Positions 8,357-16,921 are shown, counted from the first letter of the stretch. The stretch: 64,000 bases of DNA from Streptomyces liliifuscus (GCF_016598615.1 NZ_CP066831.1:1612001-1676000), one strand, 5' to 3'. Notes: generated from the sequence alone by a model not told the origin. Program-made: numbers and translations.

Positions 8357-8554
8357 ATGTGCACCCACTGGCCCACGTGCCCCACCGCCGACAGCTCCGA
8401 CCACCACGACGCGGTCATCGTGTCCGCCCATCCGGAACAGGGCTGGAACCTGCTGTGCAACGGCACCATCGTCTTCGACGACACCGGCGAACTCCTGCCG
8501 GACGGACGGATCGTGGGCCCGCTGCGCACGATGCGCGAGCCGGTGGCCGCCTGA
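8357..8554 (+). CDS. DUF5999 family small protein
   Basis: The 65-residue protein begins MCTHWPTCPTADSSDHHDA and continues with HPEQGWNLLCNGTIVFDDTG and ELLPDGRIVGP. This is the compact Streptomyces DUF5999 family. The conserved Cys/His-rich N-terminus (MCxHxPxCP) suggests bound metal. The ATG is preceded by GGAGAG, and an A/T-rich stretch with TAATAC (about 8288) offers a promoter. It is convergent with the sigma-factor gene 14 bases away. No function is known. Confidence 0.85.
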   Translation: MCTHWPTCPTADSSDHHDAVIVSAHPEQGWNLLCNGTIVFDDTGELLPDGRIVGPLRTMREPVAA

Positions 8555-8568
8555 ACGCGACAGCGGCC

Positions 8569-9513
8569 TCACGTCAGTACGCCTCCGAACTCCAGGCCCG
8601 CGAGCCGCTCCGGGTCCGACAGGATGTCCATGGCGACGATCCTCCCGTCCACCACCGTGAGCGCGGTGACCGACAGCGGCTGCCCGTCGGGCGCCGTGAC
8701 GACCCCCACCCCGCCATTGACGAGGGCGGGCCTGGCGTACTCGGCGAACTGCCGGAACAGCAGCGCCTGTTCGGCCACCGCCTTGGCACCGCGGACCAGC
8801 TTCGACGCCGCCGTGCCTCCGACGAGGGCACCCGAGTCGGCACGCAGCACCACCTCCGGGTGGAGCACCGCGACGAGAGCCTCGAAGTCGCCGCCGCGCG
8901 AGGCGGCGAGGAACGCGTCGAGGACCGTCCGCTGCCTCGACAGGTCGGGGTCGGGCACCGGGGCCGCCCCCTGCACCCGCCGCCTGGCACGGCTGGCGAG
9001 TTGACGCGTGGCGGCCGGAGTGCGGTCCACGATCGGCGCGATGTCGTCGAACGGCACCGCGAACATGTCGTGCAGGACGAACGCGAGGCGTTCGGCGGGA
9101 TCGAGGGTCTCCAGGACGATGAGCAGTGCGATCCCGACCGAGTCCGCCCGCACGACCTCTTCCTCGGGATCGAGCCGGTCGGCCCTGTCGATCCGTTCGA
9201 TCCGGTCGAGCCGGTCGATCACCGGGTCCGGGACGTGGGTGTCGAGGGACTCCTCGCGTCGTGAGGTGCGCGAGCGCAGCATGTCCAGGCAGATCCGGCC
9301 GACCACCGTCGTCAACCACGCGGCCAGACTCCTCACCTCGGAGATGTCCGAGCGGCTGAGCCTGAGCCAGGTCTCCTGGACGGCGTCGTCGGCCTCGCTG
9401 AGCGAGCCGAGCATCCGGTAGGCCACGGACCTGAGCCGGCCGCGGTGGGTCTCGAAGGCCAGGGCCAGATCCTCCCCCATGGCCGTCTTCGTCCGCCGCT
9501 CGTCCTCACTCAT
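8569..9513 (-). CDS. ECF41-type RNA polymerase sigma factor
   Basis: The 314-residue sigma factor has region 2 (residues about 10-80: FETHRGRLRSVAYRMLGS, ADDAVQETWLRLSR), region 4 (about 120-175, ending TRQLASRARRRVQ) and a C-terminal SnoaL-like domain (about 185-310) ending in DGRIVAMDILSDPERL. This extra domain is the mark of SigJ/ECF41 factors, in which it controls core-polymerase binding, so no separate anti-sigma gene is expected and none is seen. The ATG overlaps the TGA of the upstream PIG-L gene (ATGA), implying translational coupling. Confidence 0.9.
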   Translation of the reverse strand: MSEDERRTKTAMGEDLALAFETHRGRLRSVAYRMLGSLSEADDAVQETWLRLSRSDISEVRSLAAWLTTVVGRICLDMLRSRTSRREESLDTHVPDPVIDRLDRIERIDRADRLDPEEEVVRADSVGIALLIVLETLDPAERLAFVLHDMFAVPFDDIAPIVDRTPAATRQLASRARRRVQGAAPVPDPDLSRQRTVLDAFLAASRGGDFEALVAVLHPEVVLRADSGALVGGTAASKLVRGAKAVAEQALLFRQFAEYARPALVNGGVGVVTAPDGQPLSVTALTVVDGRIVAMDILSDPERLAGLEFGGVLT

Positions 9514-10244
9514 CGGCTGAAGAGCTCGAAGGCGACCGCGGGCTTCCCGCCGAAGCGTTCGCCGGTGGTCTGTGCGTAGCCGGTGAGGAAGGAGCGTACG
9601 TACGTCTCGGGGTCCTCGTCCGTCAACACCTCGATGTAGGTGCGGTGTTCGAGCAGGGAGAGCACCGCGCGCTCCATGCCCGGGGTCGCGTCCACGGCGT
9701 GCGTGGGGGTGCTGGAGCCCGCCACGGCGACCCAGCGCACTCCGTTCCAGGGCTCCAGGCCCGGCTCCGGGAAGATCCAGCGGTTGCCGGCGTCCCCGGC
9801 CGCGTCCAGGGTGGCCCGGCCCACGGCGACATGGTCGGGTGTGTTCCAGGCGACCCCGCCCCAGGTGTCGCGGTGGTTGAGGGTGATCACCAACTCGGGG
9901 CGGTGCCTGCGGATCGCGGCCGCGATGTCCCGCCTCAGGGCGGTGCCGTACTCGACGACGCCGTCCTTGTGGTCCAGGAACTCCACCTCGGTGACGCCCA
10001 CGACGGCGGCGCTGGCCCGCTGCTCCTGCTCGCGCAGCGGGCCGCACTTCGCCGGCTCCATGGTGTCGATCCCGGCCTCGCCTCGCGTCGCGAGGACGTA
10101 GGCGATCTCGCGGCCGCCGTCCGTCCACGACGCGATCGCCGCGGAGCAGCCGTATTCCAGGTCGTCGGGGTGGGCGACGACGGCAAGCGCGCGCGTCCAG
10201 TCCTCGGGCATGGGCTTGAGCTGGTTGTTCGTCGGCTCGGTCAT
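9510..10244 (-). CDS. PIG-L / LmbE-family deacetylase
   Basis: The 244-residue protein carries the LmbE zinc motif AHPDD (VVAHPDDLEYGCSAAIA, residues about 22-38) and the downstream motif NTPDHVAVG, which supplies the third zinc ligand. The family removes N-acetyl groups from sugars (GlcNAc-inositol in mycothiol synthesis, GlcNAc-PI in eukaryotes) or from antibiotic pseudo-aglycones. The divergent sequence and the coupling to an ECF41 sigma gene argue that it is not the housekeeping mycothiol enzyme MshB. In other actinobacteria, genes next to ECF41 factors are often their targets. The substrate is unknown. Confidence 0.85.
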   Translation of the reverse strand: MTEPTNNQLKPMPEDWTRALAVVAHPDDLEYGCSAAIASWTDGGREIAYVLATRGEAGIDTMEPAKCGPLREQEQRASAAVVGVTEVEFLDHKDGVVEYGTALRRDIAAAIRRHRPELVITLNHRDTWGGVAWNTPDHVAVGRATLDAAGDAGNRWIFPEPGLEPWNGVRWVAVAGSSTPTHAVDATPGMERAVLSLLEHRTYIEVLTDEDPETYVRSFLTGYAQTTGERFGGKPAVAFELFSR

Positions 10245-10271
10245 AGTCGTAGGTTATGCGTTTAAGTGACC

Positions 10272-10317
10272 ACGTCGTTGGAAGTCCGCGGGCCGCATGT
10301 GGCTGGTCGCGCCCCCT
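10272..10317 (-). repeat. Dispersed hairpin-plus-tail repeat, copy 1 (deleted form)
   Basis: Read on the minus strand this matches the tail of the dispersed repeat (GCGACCAGCCAC, then ATGCGGCCCGCGGAC), but the GGGAACTGC segment and most of the preceding stem are missing, so it looks like a deletion derivative. It lies between the PIG-L gene start and the 3' end of the peptidase gene. Confidence 0.7.
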
Positions 10318-10339
10318 CACATGACAAGGCGCGCCTGCG

Positions 10340-11641
10340 TCAGGCCTCGTCTCGTGCCAGTTCGATCAGGCGGTCCAGGACTCGTGGGCCGCCCGCACGG
10401 ACGCCGTCGTGCTCGAACTCGTTCGTCACGTAGGTGCGCAGGCCGCGGATCGTACGGGCCGTGCTCAGGGCGTGGTCGGTGTCGACGTACATGTCGTCGT
10501 GGTAGACGGCCGCTGCGACGGGGACCTCGTTGGCGGCGAGGCGGTCGGCGTCGTACAGCGAGGGCCAGTCGGTGCGTTCGGCGAGGAGGTCGGCCGTTTC
10601 GCGGAGGGGGCGCAGGGCCGGGTCGCAGTCGAAGGTCCAGGGGTGGACGGACTCGCCGGTGAAGAGGACCGGGCCGTCGCCCGCGAGGGTCTTGGCCGCG
10701 TCGAACTGCGGGAAGTCGGCGCGGACCCGCTCGGCGGACCAGGCGGTGGGGCGCTCCCCCTGGGCGTAGCAGGCCTCGTGGACCAGTGCGTACAGCGGGT
10801 GGCCTGCGTACGACAGGAGGGACTGGACGTCCTCCTGGAAGGCGTCGGAGAGGGCCGGGCCCTGGGCGGTGCGGACGAAGGCGTTCTCCAGGAGGTAGTG
10901 CAGGCGGTGGCTGCCCTCGCTGCCGCCGAGGAGGATGCCGAGGGACTGGAAGGCCTCGACGGTGAGGCGGTAGCCGCCGTTCAGGACGGGCTCGTGCCGC
11001 AGCAGGTGCTCGGCGATGCGCCGGGCCCGCTCGACGTCCTGGGGGTAACGCGCGTAGTGGGCGGCGACCTTGCGCTCGATGCGCGGGTAGGCGGCCCGGT
11101 AGACGTCGTCGGCGTGGCCGTCGAGGGTGGGCAGGCCGCCGGTGATCAGGGCGGTGCTGAGGCCCTCCGGCGCGGTGGAGAGGTAGTGGGTCGCGCAGAA
11201 GCCGCCGAAGCTCTGGCCGAGAACGGCCCAGGGGGCGCCGCCGGTGACGGCCGGGCGGATCGCCTCGCAGTCGCGGACGATGGAGTCGGCGCGGAAGAGC
11301 GCGAGGTAGTCGGCCTGTTCGCGGGGGCCGCCGCGCAGCGGGAGGGTCTGCCGGTTGGCGGGCGTGGAGCTGCCGGTGCCGCGCTGGTCGAGCAGCAGGA
11401 CGCGGTAGTCCTCCAGGGCTCGGCCGAGCCAGGCCTGCTTACCGACGAAACGATTCGCCCCGAAGCCGGGGCCACCCTGGAGGTACACCAGCCAGGGCAG
11501 TTCCCGGTCCGTCTTGTCGCTGCCGACCACTTCACGGGCGTACAGCTCGATCGTCTCCCCGGCGGGGTTGTCGTGATCGAGGGGCACGGTGAAACGGCGG
11601 TCGCTGAGGACGACACCGGGCTGACGGTAACTGGCGCTCAA
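10340..11641 (-). CDS. Proline-iminopeptidase-like alpha/beta hydrolase (S33)
   Basis: The 433-residue protein has the S33 peptidase layout: the oxyanion motif LQGGPGFGANR (residues about 53-64), DQRGTGSS, and the nucleophile elbow GQSFGG (about 140-145). The catalytic His is likely in the C-terminal NEFEHDGVR segment. The family releases N-terminal proline or other residues from short peptides in the cytosol; there is no signal peptide. The only in-frame start with a good ribosome site (GGGAG, 9 bases upstream) is a TTG at 11641-11639. It is not obviously linked to its neighbours. Confidence 0.88.
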   Translation of the reverse strand: MSASYRQPGVVLSDRRFTVPLDHDNPAGETIELYAREVVGSDKTDRELPWLVYLQGGPGFGANRFVGKQAWLGRALEDYRVLLLDQRGTGSSTPANRQTLPLRGGPREQADYLALFRADSIVRDCEAIRPAVTGGAPWAVLGQSFGGFCATHYLSTAPEGLSTALITGGLPTLDGHADDVYRAAYPRIERKVAAHYARYPQDVERARRIAEHLLRHEPVLNGGYRLTVEAFQSLGILLGGSEGSHRLHYLLENAFVRTAQGPALSDAFQEDVQSLLSYAGHPLYALVHEACYAQGERPTAWSAERVRADFPQFDAAKTLAGDGPVLFTGESVHPWTFDCDPALRPLRETADLLAERTDWPSLYDADRLAANEVPVAAAVYHDDMYVDTDHALSTARTIRGLRTYVTNEFEHDGVRAGGPRVLDRLIELARDEA

Positions 11642-11734
11642 AAGGGGCTCCCGAGACGGACGGATTCCTGACCGCGACCCAGTTCAGCACAAGTTCTCCG
11701 GGGAACCGAGCCCGGGGATCAAGAAAGTCGTACT

Positions 11735-11755
11735 GACCGGCCGATCAGGCCGGTC
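11735..11755 (-). terminator. Terminator after the LacI gene
   Basis: GACCGGCC and GGCCGGTC form a perfect 8-bp stem around GATCA, about 25 bases beyond the stop codon of the rhamnose-region LacI regulator. Confidence 0.6.
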
Positions 11756-11779
11756 GGCACAAACGTACTGAACGACCGC

Positions 11780-12805
11780 TCAGCGCGGCGGGAGGCTGGA
11801 GCGCCGCACCACCAGCTCCGGCTGGAGCACCACCCGCTGGTGCTCGTGCGGGGTGGGTGCGGTCTCGGCCTCGGTCTCCTCCAGGAGGAGCGAGGCGGCG
11901 AGCGCGCCCATGGTCACGGCGGGCTGCCGTACGGACGTCAGCGGGACGGCCGCGGCGGCAGCGAACTCGATGTCGTCGTAGCCGACGATCGCGAGGTCGT
12001 CCGGGACGCTGACACCGGCCGCGAACATGGCCTGCAGAACGCCGAGGGCGAGCAGGTCGTTGGCGCAGAACACGGCGGTCGGGCGGTCGCCGAGGCCGAG
12101 GAGGCGGGCGCCCGCGTCGCGGCCCGCGGCCACGTCGAGCCGCTCGGTGGGCAGCTCGCGCAGGCACTCCGGGCCGAGCCCCGCCTCGGCCAGCGCGTTC
12201 AGGGCGCCCGTACGGCGGTCCCTGACCTGGTTCAGGCCGGGCGGCCCGCTCACATACGCGATGGAGCGGTGGCCCGCGTCGATCAGATGCCGTACGGCGA
12301 GTGCGCCGCCCGCCACGTCGTCGACCGACACCGAGCACTCGGTGGTGCCCTCGGCGACGCGGTCGACGAGCACGAAGGGGATGCCGTGGCGGCGGAACGC
12401 CTCTATGTTGCGCCCGGTCGCGTCGGCGGGGGTCAGCAGAACGCCCCGGACGCGCTGCTCGGCGAAGAGCGACAGATAGTCGGCCTCCTCGGCGGCGCTC
12501 TGCGCGGTGTTGCAGACCATCACGCCGAGCCCGGCCTCGCGCGCGGCCCGCTCGGCGCCGCGGGCCACGTCCACGAAGAAGGGGTTGCCCATGTCCAGGA
12601 CGAGGAGGCCCATGATCCGGCTGCGACCGGCGCGCAGCTGCCGGGCCGACTCGCTGCGGACGTAACCGAGCCGGTCGATGGCGGAGAGCACACGGGCACG
12701 GGTCTCGGAGGCGACCGTGTCCGGGCGGTTGATGACGTTCGAGACCGTGCCGACGGAGACTCCGGCGACTCGTGCGACGTCCTTGATACCCACCGACTGG
12801 GCCAT
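11780..12805 (-). CDS. LacI-family regulator of the rhamnose region
   Basis: The 341-residue protein has a LacI helix-turn-helix (IKDVARVAGVSVGTVSNVIN, residues 7-26), the hinge helix (SARQLRAGRSRIMGLLV), and a periplasmic-binding-protein-like effector domain. It starts after GGAGGT and is the last gene of the leftward rhamnose transport arm, 78 bases after the secreted propeller gene. Palindromes with a central CG-type core lie in the divergent rhaT/rhaI promoter. I infer that it is the rhamnose-responsive repressor, with rhamnose or a pathway intermediate as inducer. The name rhaR is used for such LacI regulators in actinobacteria, but the ligand is not proven here. Confidence 0.85.
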   Translation of the reverse strand: MAQSVGIKDVARVAGVSVGTVSNVINRPDTVASETRARVLSAIDRLGYVRSESARQLRAGRSRIMGLLVLDMGNPFFVDVARGAERAAREAGLGVMVCNTAQSAAEEADYLSLFAEQRVRGVLLTPADATGRNIEAFRRHGIPFVLVDRVAEGTTECSVSVDDVAGGALAVRHLIDAGHRSIAYVSGPPGLNQVRDRRTGALNALAEAGLGPECLRELPTERLDVAAGRDAGARLLGLGDRPTAVFCANDLLALGVLQAMFAAGVSVPDDLAIVGYDDIEFAAAAAVPLTSVRQPAVTMGALAASLLLEETEAETAPTPHEHQRVVLQPELVVRRSSLPPR

Positions 12806-12883
12806 CAGGCGGTTACCTCCGGGGAACTGGGAGTGGTGGGCACGCAGTCACATTACCCGCGCGCCCACCTGGAACGGACTCCG

Positions 12884-14305
12884 TCATGCGGGCAGCTTGA
12901 AGTCGACGACATGGAGCGCCGAGGGCGTCGTACCGCTGGACTTCACCTGGTAGAGGACCGACAGCACGCCGTCCTGGGCGATCCGGGTCTCGTCGACCAC
13001 GACCTCACCGAAGGCGTTGAGGCCGCTGCCGTCGAACAGTGTCGTCCAGTCCGTGTGCCCGGAGGCGGCCGACGCGGCGGCGATCCGTCCGAAGGGCAGG
13101 ACGGCGTACGCGTTGTCGTACTTGTCCAGGATCAGCTTGGTGCGCTGGCTGGAGTTCAGGGGGACCGGTATCTCGGTCTTGCGCCAGGTGCCGGTGGATG
13201 TCTTGCGGACGTGGAAGGCGCGGCCGTTCGCCGTCCGGTCGGCGACGTAGTTGGTGGTGCACTGGCCGAAGCGGCCCGGTACGTAGCTGATGATCGCGTG
13301 CGGACGGCCCGCCGAGTCGGTGAACTGGCTCTCCTGGTTCATCAGGGAGTGGTCCGGGTTGATCGCGTCGATCACCAGTCCGCTGTCGGTGACGGCGACC
13401 TTGTCGGAGCCGCCGGTGGTGCCGACCACCGTGCCCGCGTTGTTGCGCCAGGTGCGGCCGCGGTCGTCCGAGTAGACATAGCCCGTGTCGTGGTTGGTGA
13501 TGCCGCCGCCGTTGCACATCACGGCGCCGTTCTGCTCGCGCCAGGTGAAGAAGGAGTGCAGCCGGCCGTTCCTGTCGTAGTCGATACCGTGCAGGTACAT
13601 GTTCCGGACGGTGCTGGAGCCGTGCTCGCTGGTGTACGTGCCGGTGGAGCTGGTCCACTCGCCGAGGCTGGTCCAGGACGTCCCGTCGTACTCGGCGAGG
13701 GCGTTGCGGCCGTTGCCGGAGACCGCGACCCGGTAGCTCAGCTGGAGCTTTCCGTCGGGAGTGGAGATGAACTGCGGGTACGTGAACTGCGAGGTGAGGG
13801 CGAGCCCGTCGAGGGTGGACTGCGGTGCCCCGAAGCGGCTCGCGGTCCAGCTCAGCCCGGCGGGGTTGTCCATCAGCCCGGCCACCGACTTCACGTAGGT
13901 GAAGCCGTCGCTGTGGGAGTCCATGTTGAGGTGGAGGCGGCCGTCGACCTTGGAGACGCCCATCGAGATGACGTTGTGCGAGTCGTTGTACCGCAGGGTG
14001 TGGCCGACCTTGACGGTGGACCAGGTGCTCCCGCCGAGCACACGGCGGCCGACGACGGCGTTGCGGTCGGCGGTGTACCAGACGGCGTACTGGTAGCCCT
14101 TGTAGGTCAGCAGGCCGTTCTTCTGGAACGAGTTGTTGTTGACGAGGCCGTCGTAGGAGACGAAGAAGATGGCCTGGCCGTCGAGCGTGGTGTTGCCGGT
14201 CCGGGTGACCGAGGGACCGGGGTCGGCGGCCCGGGCGGTACCGGCGATGCCGGGGGCCGCCACGCTGCCGAGCAGGGCGGTCGCCAGCAGGGTGCGTCTC
14301 TTCAT
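12884..14305 (-). CDS. Secreted BNR-type beta-propeller, candidate rhamnosyl-glucuronate lyase
   Basis: The 473-residue protein starts after AGGAG with a signal peptide (MKRRTLLATALLGSVAAPGI, then ARAAD). The mature part is a BNR_4-like beta-propeller with repeated blades of the type GLLTYKGYQYAVWYTADRN, HNVISMGVSKVDGRLHLNMD and TGYVYSDDRGRTWRN. BNR_4-like propellers include the GH145 and PL42 enzymes that cut L-rhamnose-alpha-1,4-D-glucuronate from gum-arabic-type glycans. Its place between rhaM and the LacI gene, in the rhamnose import operon, fits an extracellular enzyme that releases rhamnose. The enzymatic assignment is inference; the propeller and export are visible. Confidence 0.75.
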   Translation of the reverse strand: MKRRTLLATALLGSVAAPGIAGTARAADPGPSVTRTGNTTLDGQAIFFVSYDGLVNNNSFQKNGLLTYKGYQYAVWYTADRNAVVGRRVLGGSTWSTVKVGHTLRYNDSHNVISMGVSKVDGRLHLNMDSHSDGFTYVKSVAGLMDNPAGLSWTASRFGAPQSTLDGLALTSQFTYPQFISTPDGKLQLSYRVAVSGNGRNALAEYDGTSWTSLGEWTSSTGTYTSEHGSSTVRNMYLHGIDYDRNGRLHSFFTWREQNGAVMCNGGGITNHDTGYVYSDDRGRTWRNNAGTVVGTTGGSDKVAVTDSGLVIDAINPDHSLMNQESQFTDSAGRPHAIISYVPGRFGQCTTNYVADRTANGRAFHVRKTSTGTWRKTEIPVPLNSSQRTKLILDKYDNAYAVLPFGRIAAASAASGHTDWTTLFDGSGLNAFGEVVVDETRIAQDGVLSVLYQVKSSGTTPSALHVVDFKLPA

Positions 14306-14409
14306 GTTCGGGGCTCCTGGGCTGCGGGACGAGGAGAACGAGCGAGGGGAAGAGCGGGGTGAGTTGGGTGACCTGAGTGAGCCGGGTGAGCGGGGAGGAG
14401 CACGGTGGA

Positions 14410-14730
14410 TCAGGCGAGGTGAAACACCTCGGTGAGGGGTTTCATGGCCTCGTCGGGCCTGGCGCCGTCCAGCGATTCGAAGAACGGCGCCATCTCGGCC
14501 TGCCAACGGGCGTTGACCTCGGCGGCCTCCATGCCTGCCTGCGCGGCCGCGAAGTCCTCAGTCTCCAAGTAGCCGACCAGCAGGCCGTCCTCGCGAAGGA
14601 AGAGCGAGTAGTTGTGCCAGCCGGTGGCCGAGAGCGCTTCGAGCATCTCGGGCCACACGGCGGCATGCCGCTCGCGGTACTCGTCGAGCCGGTCCTCGCG
14701 GACCTTGAGCAGGAAACAGACGCGCTGCAT
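14410..14730 (-). CDS. rhaM: L-rhamnose mutarotase
   Basis: The 106-residue protein MQRVCFLLKVREDRLDEYRE, with HAAVWPEMLEALSATGWHNY, YSLFLRE and GLLVGYLETED, is a clear RhaM. The family His near the N-terminus (RHAAVWPEM) and the Trp-rich segment are present. It interconverts alpha and beta L-rhamnose so that import or isomerisation is not limited by anomer. The start ATG at 14730 has GGGAG 10 bases upstream; a TTG three codons earlier is less likely. The length matches the family (about 105 residues). It lies in the leftward rhamnose operon, 31 bases after rhaS. Confidence 0.95.
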   Translation of the reverse strand: MQRVCFLLKVREDRLDEYRERHAAVWPEMLEALSATGWHNYSLFLREDGLLVGYLETEDFAAAQAGMEAAEVNARWQAEMAPFFESLDGARPDEAMKPLTEVFHLA

Positions 14731-14761
14731 GAAGGGCAACTCCCGGTGGGGGGACGGGTGA

Positions 14762-15847
14762 TCAGAAGTCGAACTGGTCGATGTTCTTCTTGTCGAAGAC
14801 GGTCGGCTTGCCGAGGTCGATCACGCCGTCCTTGCCGATGGTGAAGGTGCCCATGTCGCCGGCCTTGAAGGTCTCGCCCTCCTTGCCGGTGATCTGACCG
14901 GACGCCAGCGCGACGGCAGTACGCGCGGCCAGTTCGCCGAGCTTCGCCGGGTCCCACAGCTCGAAGGCCTCGACGGTGCCGTTCTTCACGTACTTGCGCA
15001 TGTCGTTCGGGGTGCCGAGGCCGGTGAGCTTGACCTTGCCCTTGTACTTCGAGCCGGACAGGTACTGGGCGGCCGCCTTGATGCCGACGGTGGTCGGGGA
15101 GATGATCCCGGCCAGCTTCGGGTTCTCCTGGAGCAGGCCCTGCGTCTGCTGGAAGGACTGCTGGGCGTCGTCGTTGCCGTACGCGACCTTGACCAGCTTC
15201 ATGTCCTTGTACTTGGGGTCCTTGAGCTCGTCCTTCATGAACTCGATCCAGGTGTTCTGGTTCGTCGCGGTCTGCGCGGCGGACAGGATCGCGATCTCGC
15301 CCTTGTAGCCGATCTGTTCGGCGAGGAGCTGGACCTCGGTACGGCCGAGGGCCTCGGCGCTGGCCTGCGAGACGAAGGCGTTGCGGCAGTCGGCCTTGGT
15401 GTCGGAGTCGTACGTGACGACCTTGACCCCGTTCTTCATGGCCTGCTTGAGCGCGGTGCACAGGGCGCCCGGGTCCTGCGCCGAGACGGCCATCGCGTCG
15501 ACCTGCTGCTGGGTGAGCGTGTTGACGTAGCTCACCTGGCCCGAGGTGTCCGTGGCGCTGCTGGTGCCGACCTCCTTGTACTTCGAGCCCAGCTCGGTGA
15601 GGGCCTTCTCGCCGCCCTTGTCCGCGGTGGTGAAGTACGGGTTGTTGACCGCCTTGGGCAGGAAGCCGACGGTCAGCCCCTTCTTGGTGGCCGCGTTCGG
15701 GTCGGCCTTGCCGGCCGCGGCGTTCGAGGCCCCCTCTTCCTTGACATCGTCCTTGGAGGTGCCGCCACCGCAGGCGGTCGCCGCCAGGGCGAGAGAGGTG
15801 ACGGCGGCCAGGGCCGCACAGGCCCGACGGAGGGATGACTTGCGCAT
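14762..15847 (-). CDS. rhaS: Rhamnose ABC transporter substrate-binding lipoprotein
   Basis: The 361-residue protein has a lipoprotein signal ending LALAATACGGG (Cys26), then a periplasmic-binding-protein fold of the ribose/autoinducer type (GLTVGFLPKAVNNPYFTTAD, then QQQVDAMAVSAQDPGALCTA). The closest group is the RhaS proteins that bind L-rhamnose. It sits between the second permease and rhaM in the leftward operon. A hairpin repeat lies in the 96-base gap upstream of it, so its mRNA could be processed or terminated separately from the membrane genes. The ribosome site is AAAGGA. Confidence 0.9.
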   Translation of the reverse strand: MRKSSLRRACAALAAVTSLALAATACGGGTSKDDVKEEGASNAAAGKADPNAATKKGLTVGFLPKAVNNPYFTTADKGGEKALTELGSKYKEVGTSSATDTSGQVSYVNTLTQQQVDAMAVSAQDPGALCTALKQAMKNGVKVVTYDSDTKADCRNAFVSQASAEALGRTEVQLLAEQIGYKGEIAILSAAQTATNQNTWIEFMKDELKDPKYKDMKLVKVAYGNDDAQQSFQQTQGLLQENPKLAGIISPTTVGIKAAAQYLSGSKYKGKVKLTGLGTPNDMRKYVKNGTVEAFELWDPAKLGELAARTAVALASGQITGKEGETFKAGDMGTFTIGKDGVIDLGKPTVFDKKNIDQFDF

Positions 15848-15877
15848 GGCGGGATCCTTTACTGGGGTGAGTACGGT

Positions 15878-15932
15878 GCGCCCCGTGAGGGGCGCGGGGA
15901 ACTGCGCGACCAGCCACGTGCGGCCCGCAGCC
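15878..15932 (+). repeat. Dispersed hairpin-plus-tail repeat, copy 2
   Basis: The stem GCGCCCC-GTGA-GGGGCGC (15878-15895) is followed by the constant tail GGGGAACTGCGCGACCAGCC and CACGTGCGGCCCGCAGCC. It lies inside the leftward rha operon between the second permease gene and rhaS, on the strand opposite to transcription, so the operon mRNA carries its complement. Confidence 0.85.
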
Positions 15933-15943
15933 TTGGAACGGCG

Positions 15944-16921
15944 CTACAACGTCAGCCTTTGCGCCCTGGCGATGGAGATCTGCCGTGCGACCCGCGGTCC
16001 AAGCACGGACAGCACCAGCAGCACACCGGTGACGACGATCTGCGACTGGGCCGAAACGTCCTGCAGACTCATGACGTTCTGGAGCGCCCCGAGCAGAAAC
16101 ACCCCGGCGATCGCGCCGCCGAGCGTGCCCTTGCCGCCGTCGAAGTCGATCCCGCCCAGCAGCACCGCCGCCACCACGGAGAGTTCGAGACCTGTGGCGT
16201 TGTCGTAGCGGGCGCTGGCGTAGTGCAGTGCCCAGAAGATGCCGGTCAGCGAGGCCATGAGCCCGGTCAGGGTGAACAGGATCAGCTTCTGCCGCTTGAC
16301 GCGGATGCCGGCGAACCGCGCGGCCTCCTCACTGGCACCGATCGCGAACAGCGAGCGCCCGAACGGCGTGGCGTGCAGCGCGACCACGGCGATCGCGAGC
16401 AGCACGAGGAAGGGCAGGAACGCGTACGGGACGAAGGTGTCGCCGATGCGTCCGGACGCGAAGTCCAGGTACTGGGTGGGGAAGTCGGTCACCGCGTCCG
16501 AGCCGAGGACGATCTGCGCGATGCCCCGGTAGGCGGCGAGGGTACCGATGGTGACGGCCAGGGACGGCAGTCCGAGCCGTGTCACCAGCAGACCGTTGAT
16601 CAGCCCGCACACCACGCCGAGGAGCAGGCAGATCGGGATGATCGTCTCGATCGTCATGCCCTGGTTCCACAGGGCGCCCATCACCGCGCCGGACAACCCG
16701 GCCGTGGAGGCCACCGAGAGGTCGATCTCGCCGGACACCACGAGCAGGGTCATCGGCAGGGCGATCAGCGCGATGGGCAGCGTGTTGCCGATCAGGAACG
16801 ACAGGTTGAGGGCGTTGCCGAAGCCGTCCACGGTGGTGAAGGACAGCAGCAGGACGACGATGAGGAGGGCGCCGACAACCGTGTCCCAGCGGACGGCGCG
16901 CGCGAGAGCGGAGTCAGCCAT
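15944..16921 (-). CDS. rhaQ: Rhamnose ABC transporter permease
   Basis: The 325-residue protein has about eight hydrophobic segments of the BPD_transp_2 (ribose/AI-2 transporter) type, with family motifs GEIDLSVASTAGLSGAVMGA, GLPSLAVTIGTLAAYRGIAQ and GASEEAARFAGIRV. It is the second of two permeases in the rhamnose importer. The ATG (ribosome site AAGAGGAA) lies 8 bases inside the upstream permease gene, so the two are translationally linked and likely form a heterodimer in the membrane. The assignment to P or Q is by order only. Confidence 0.88.
   Translation of the reverse strand: MADSALARAVRWDTVVGALLIVVLLLSFTTVDGFGNALNLSFLIGNTLPIALIALPMTLLVVSGEIDLSVASTAGLSGAVMGALWNQGMTIETIIPICLLLGVVCGLINGLLVTRLGLPSLAVTIGTLAAYRGIAQIVLGSDAVTDFPTQYLDFASGRIGDTFVPYAFLPFLVLLAIAVVALHATPFGRSLFAIGASEEAARFAGIRVKRQKLILFTLTGLMASLTGIFWALHYASARYDNATGLELSVVAAVLLGGIDFDGGKGTLGGAIAGVFLLGALQNVMSLQDVSAQSQIVVTGVLLVLSVLGPRVARQISIARAQRLTL

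Noticed and set aside
11840..14362. 840-residue open frame antisense to the LacI and propeller genes
   Set aside because: Both minus-strand genes have clear domains, ribosome sites and a signal peptide; the long antisense frame is the usual high-GC codon-position shadow.
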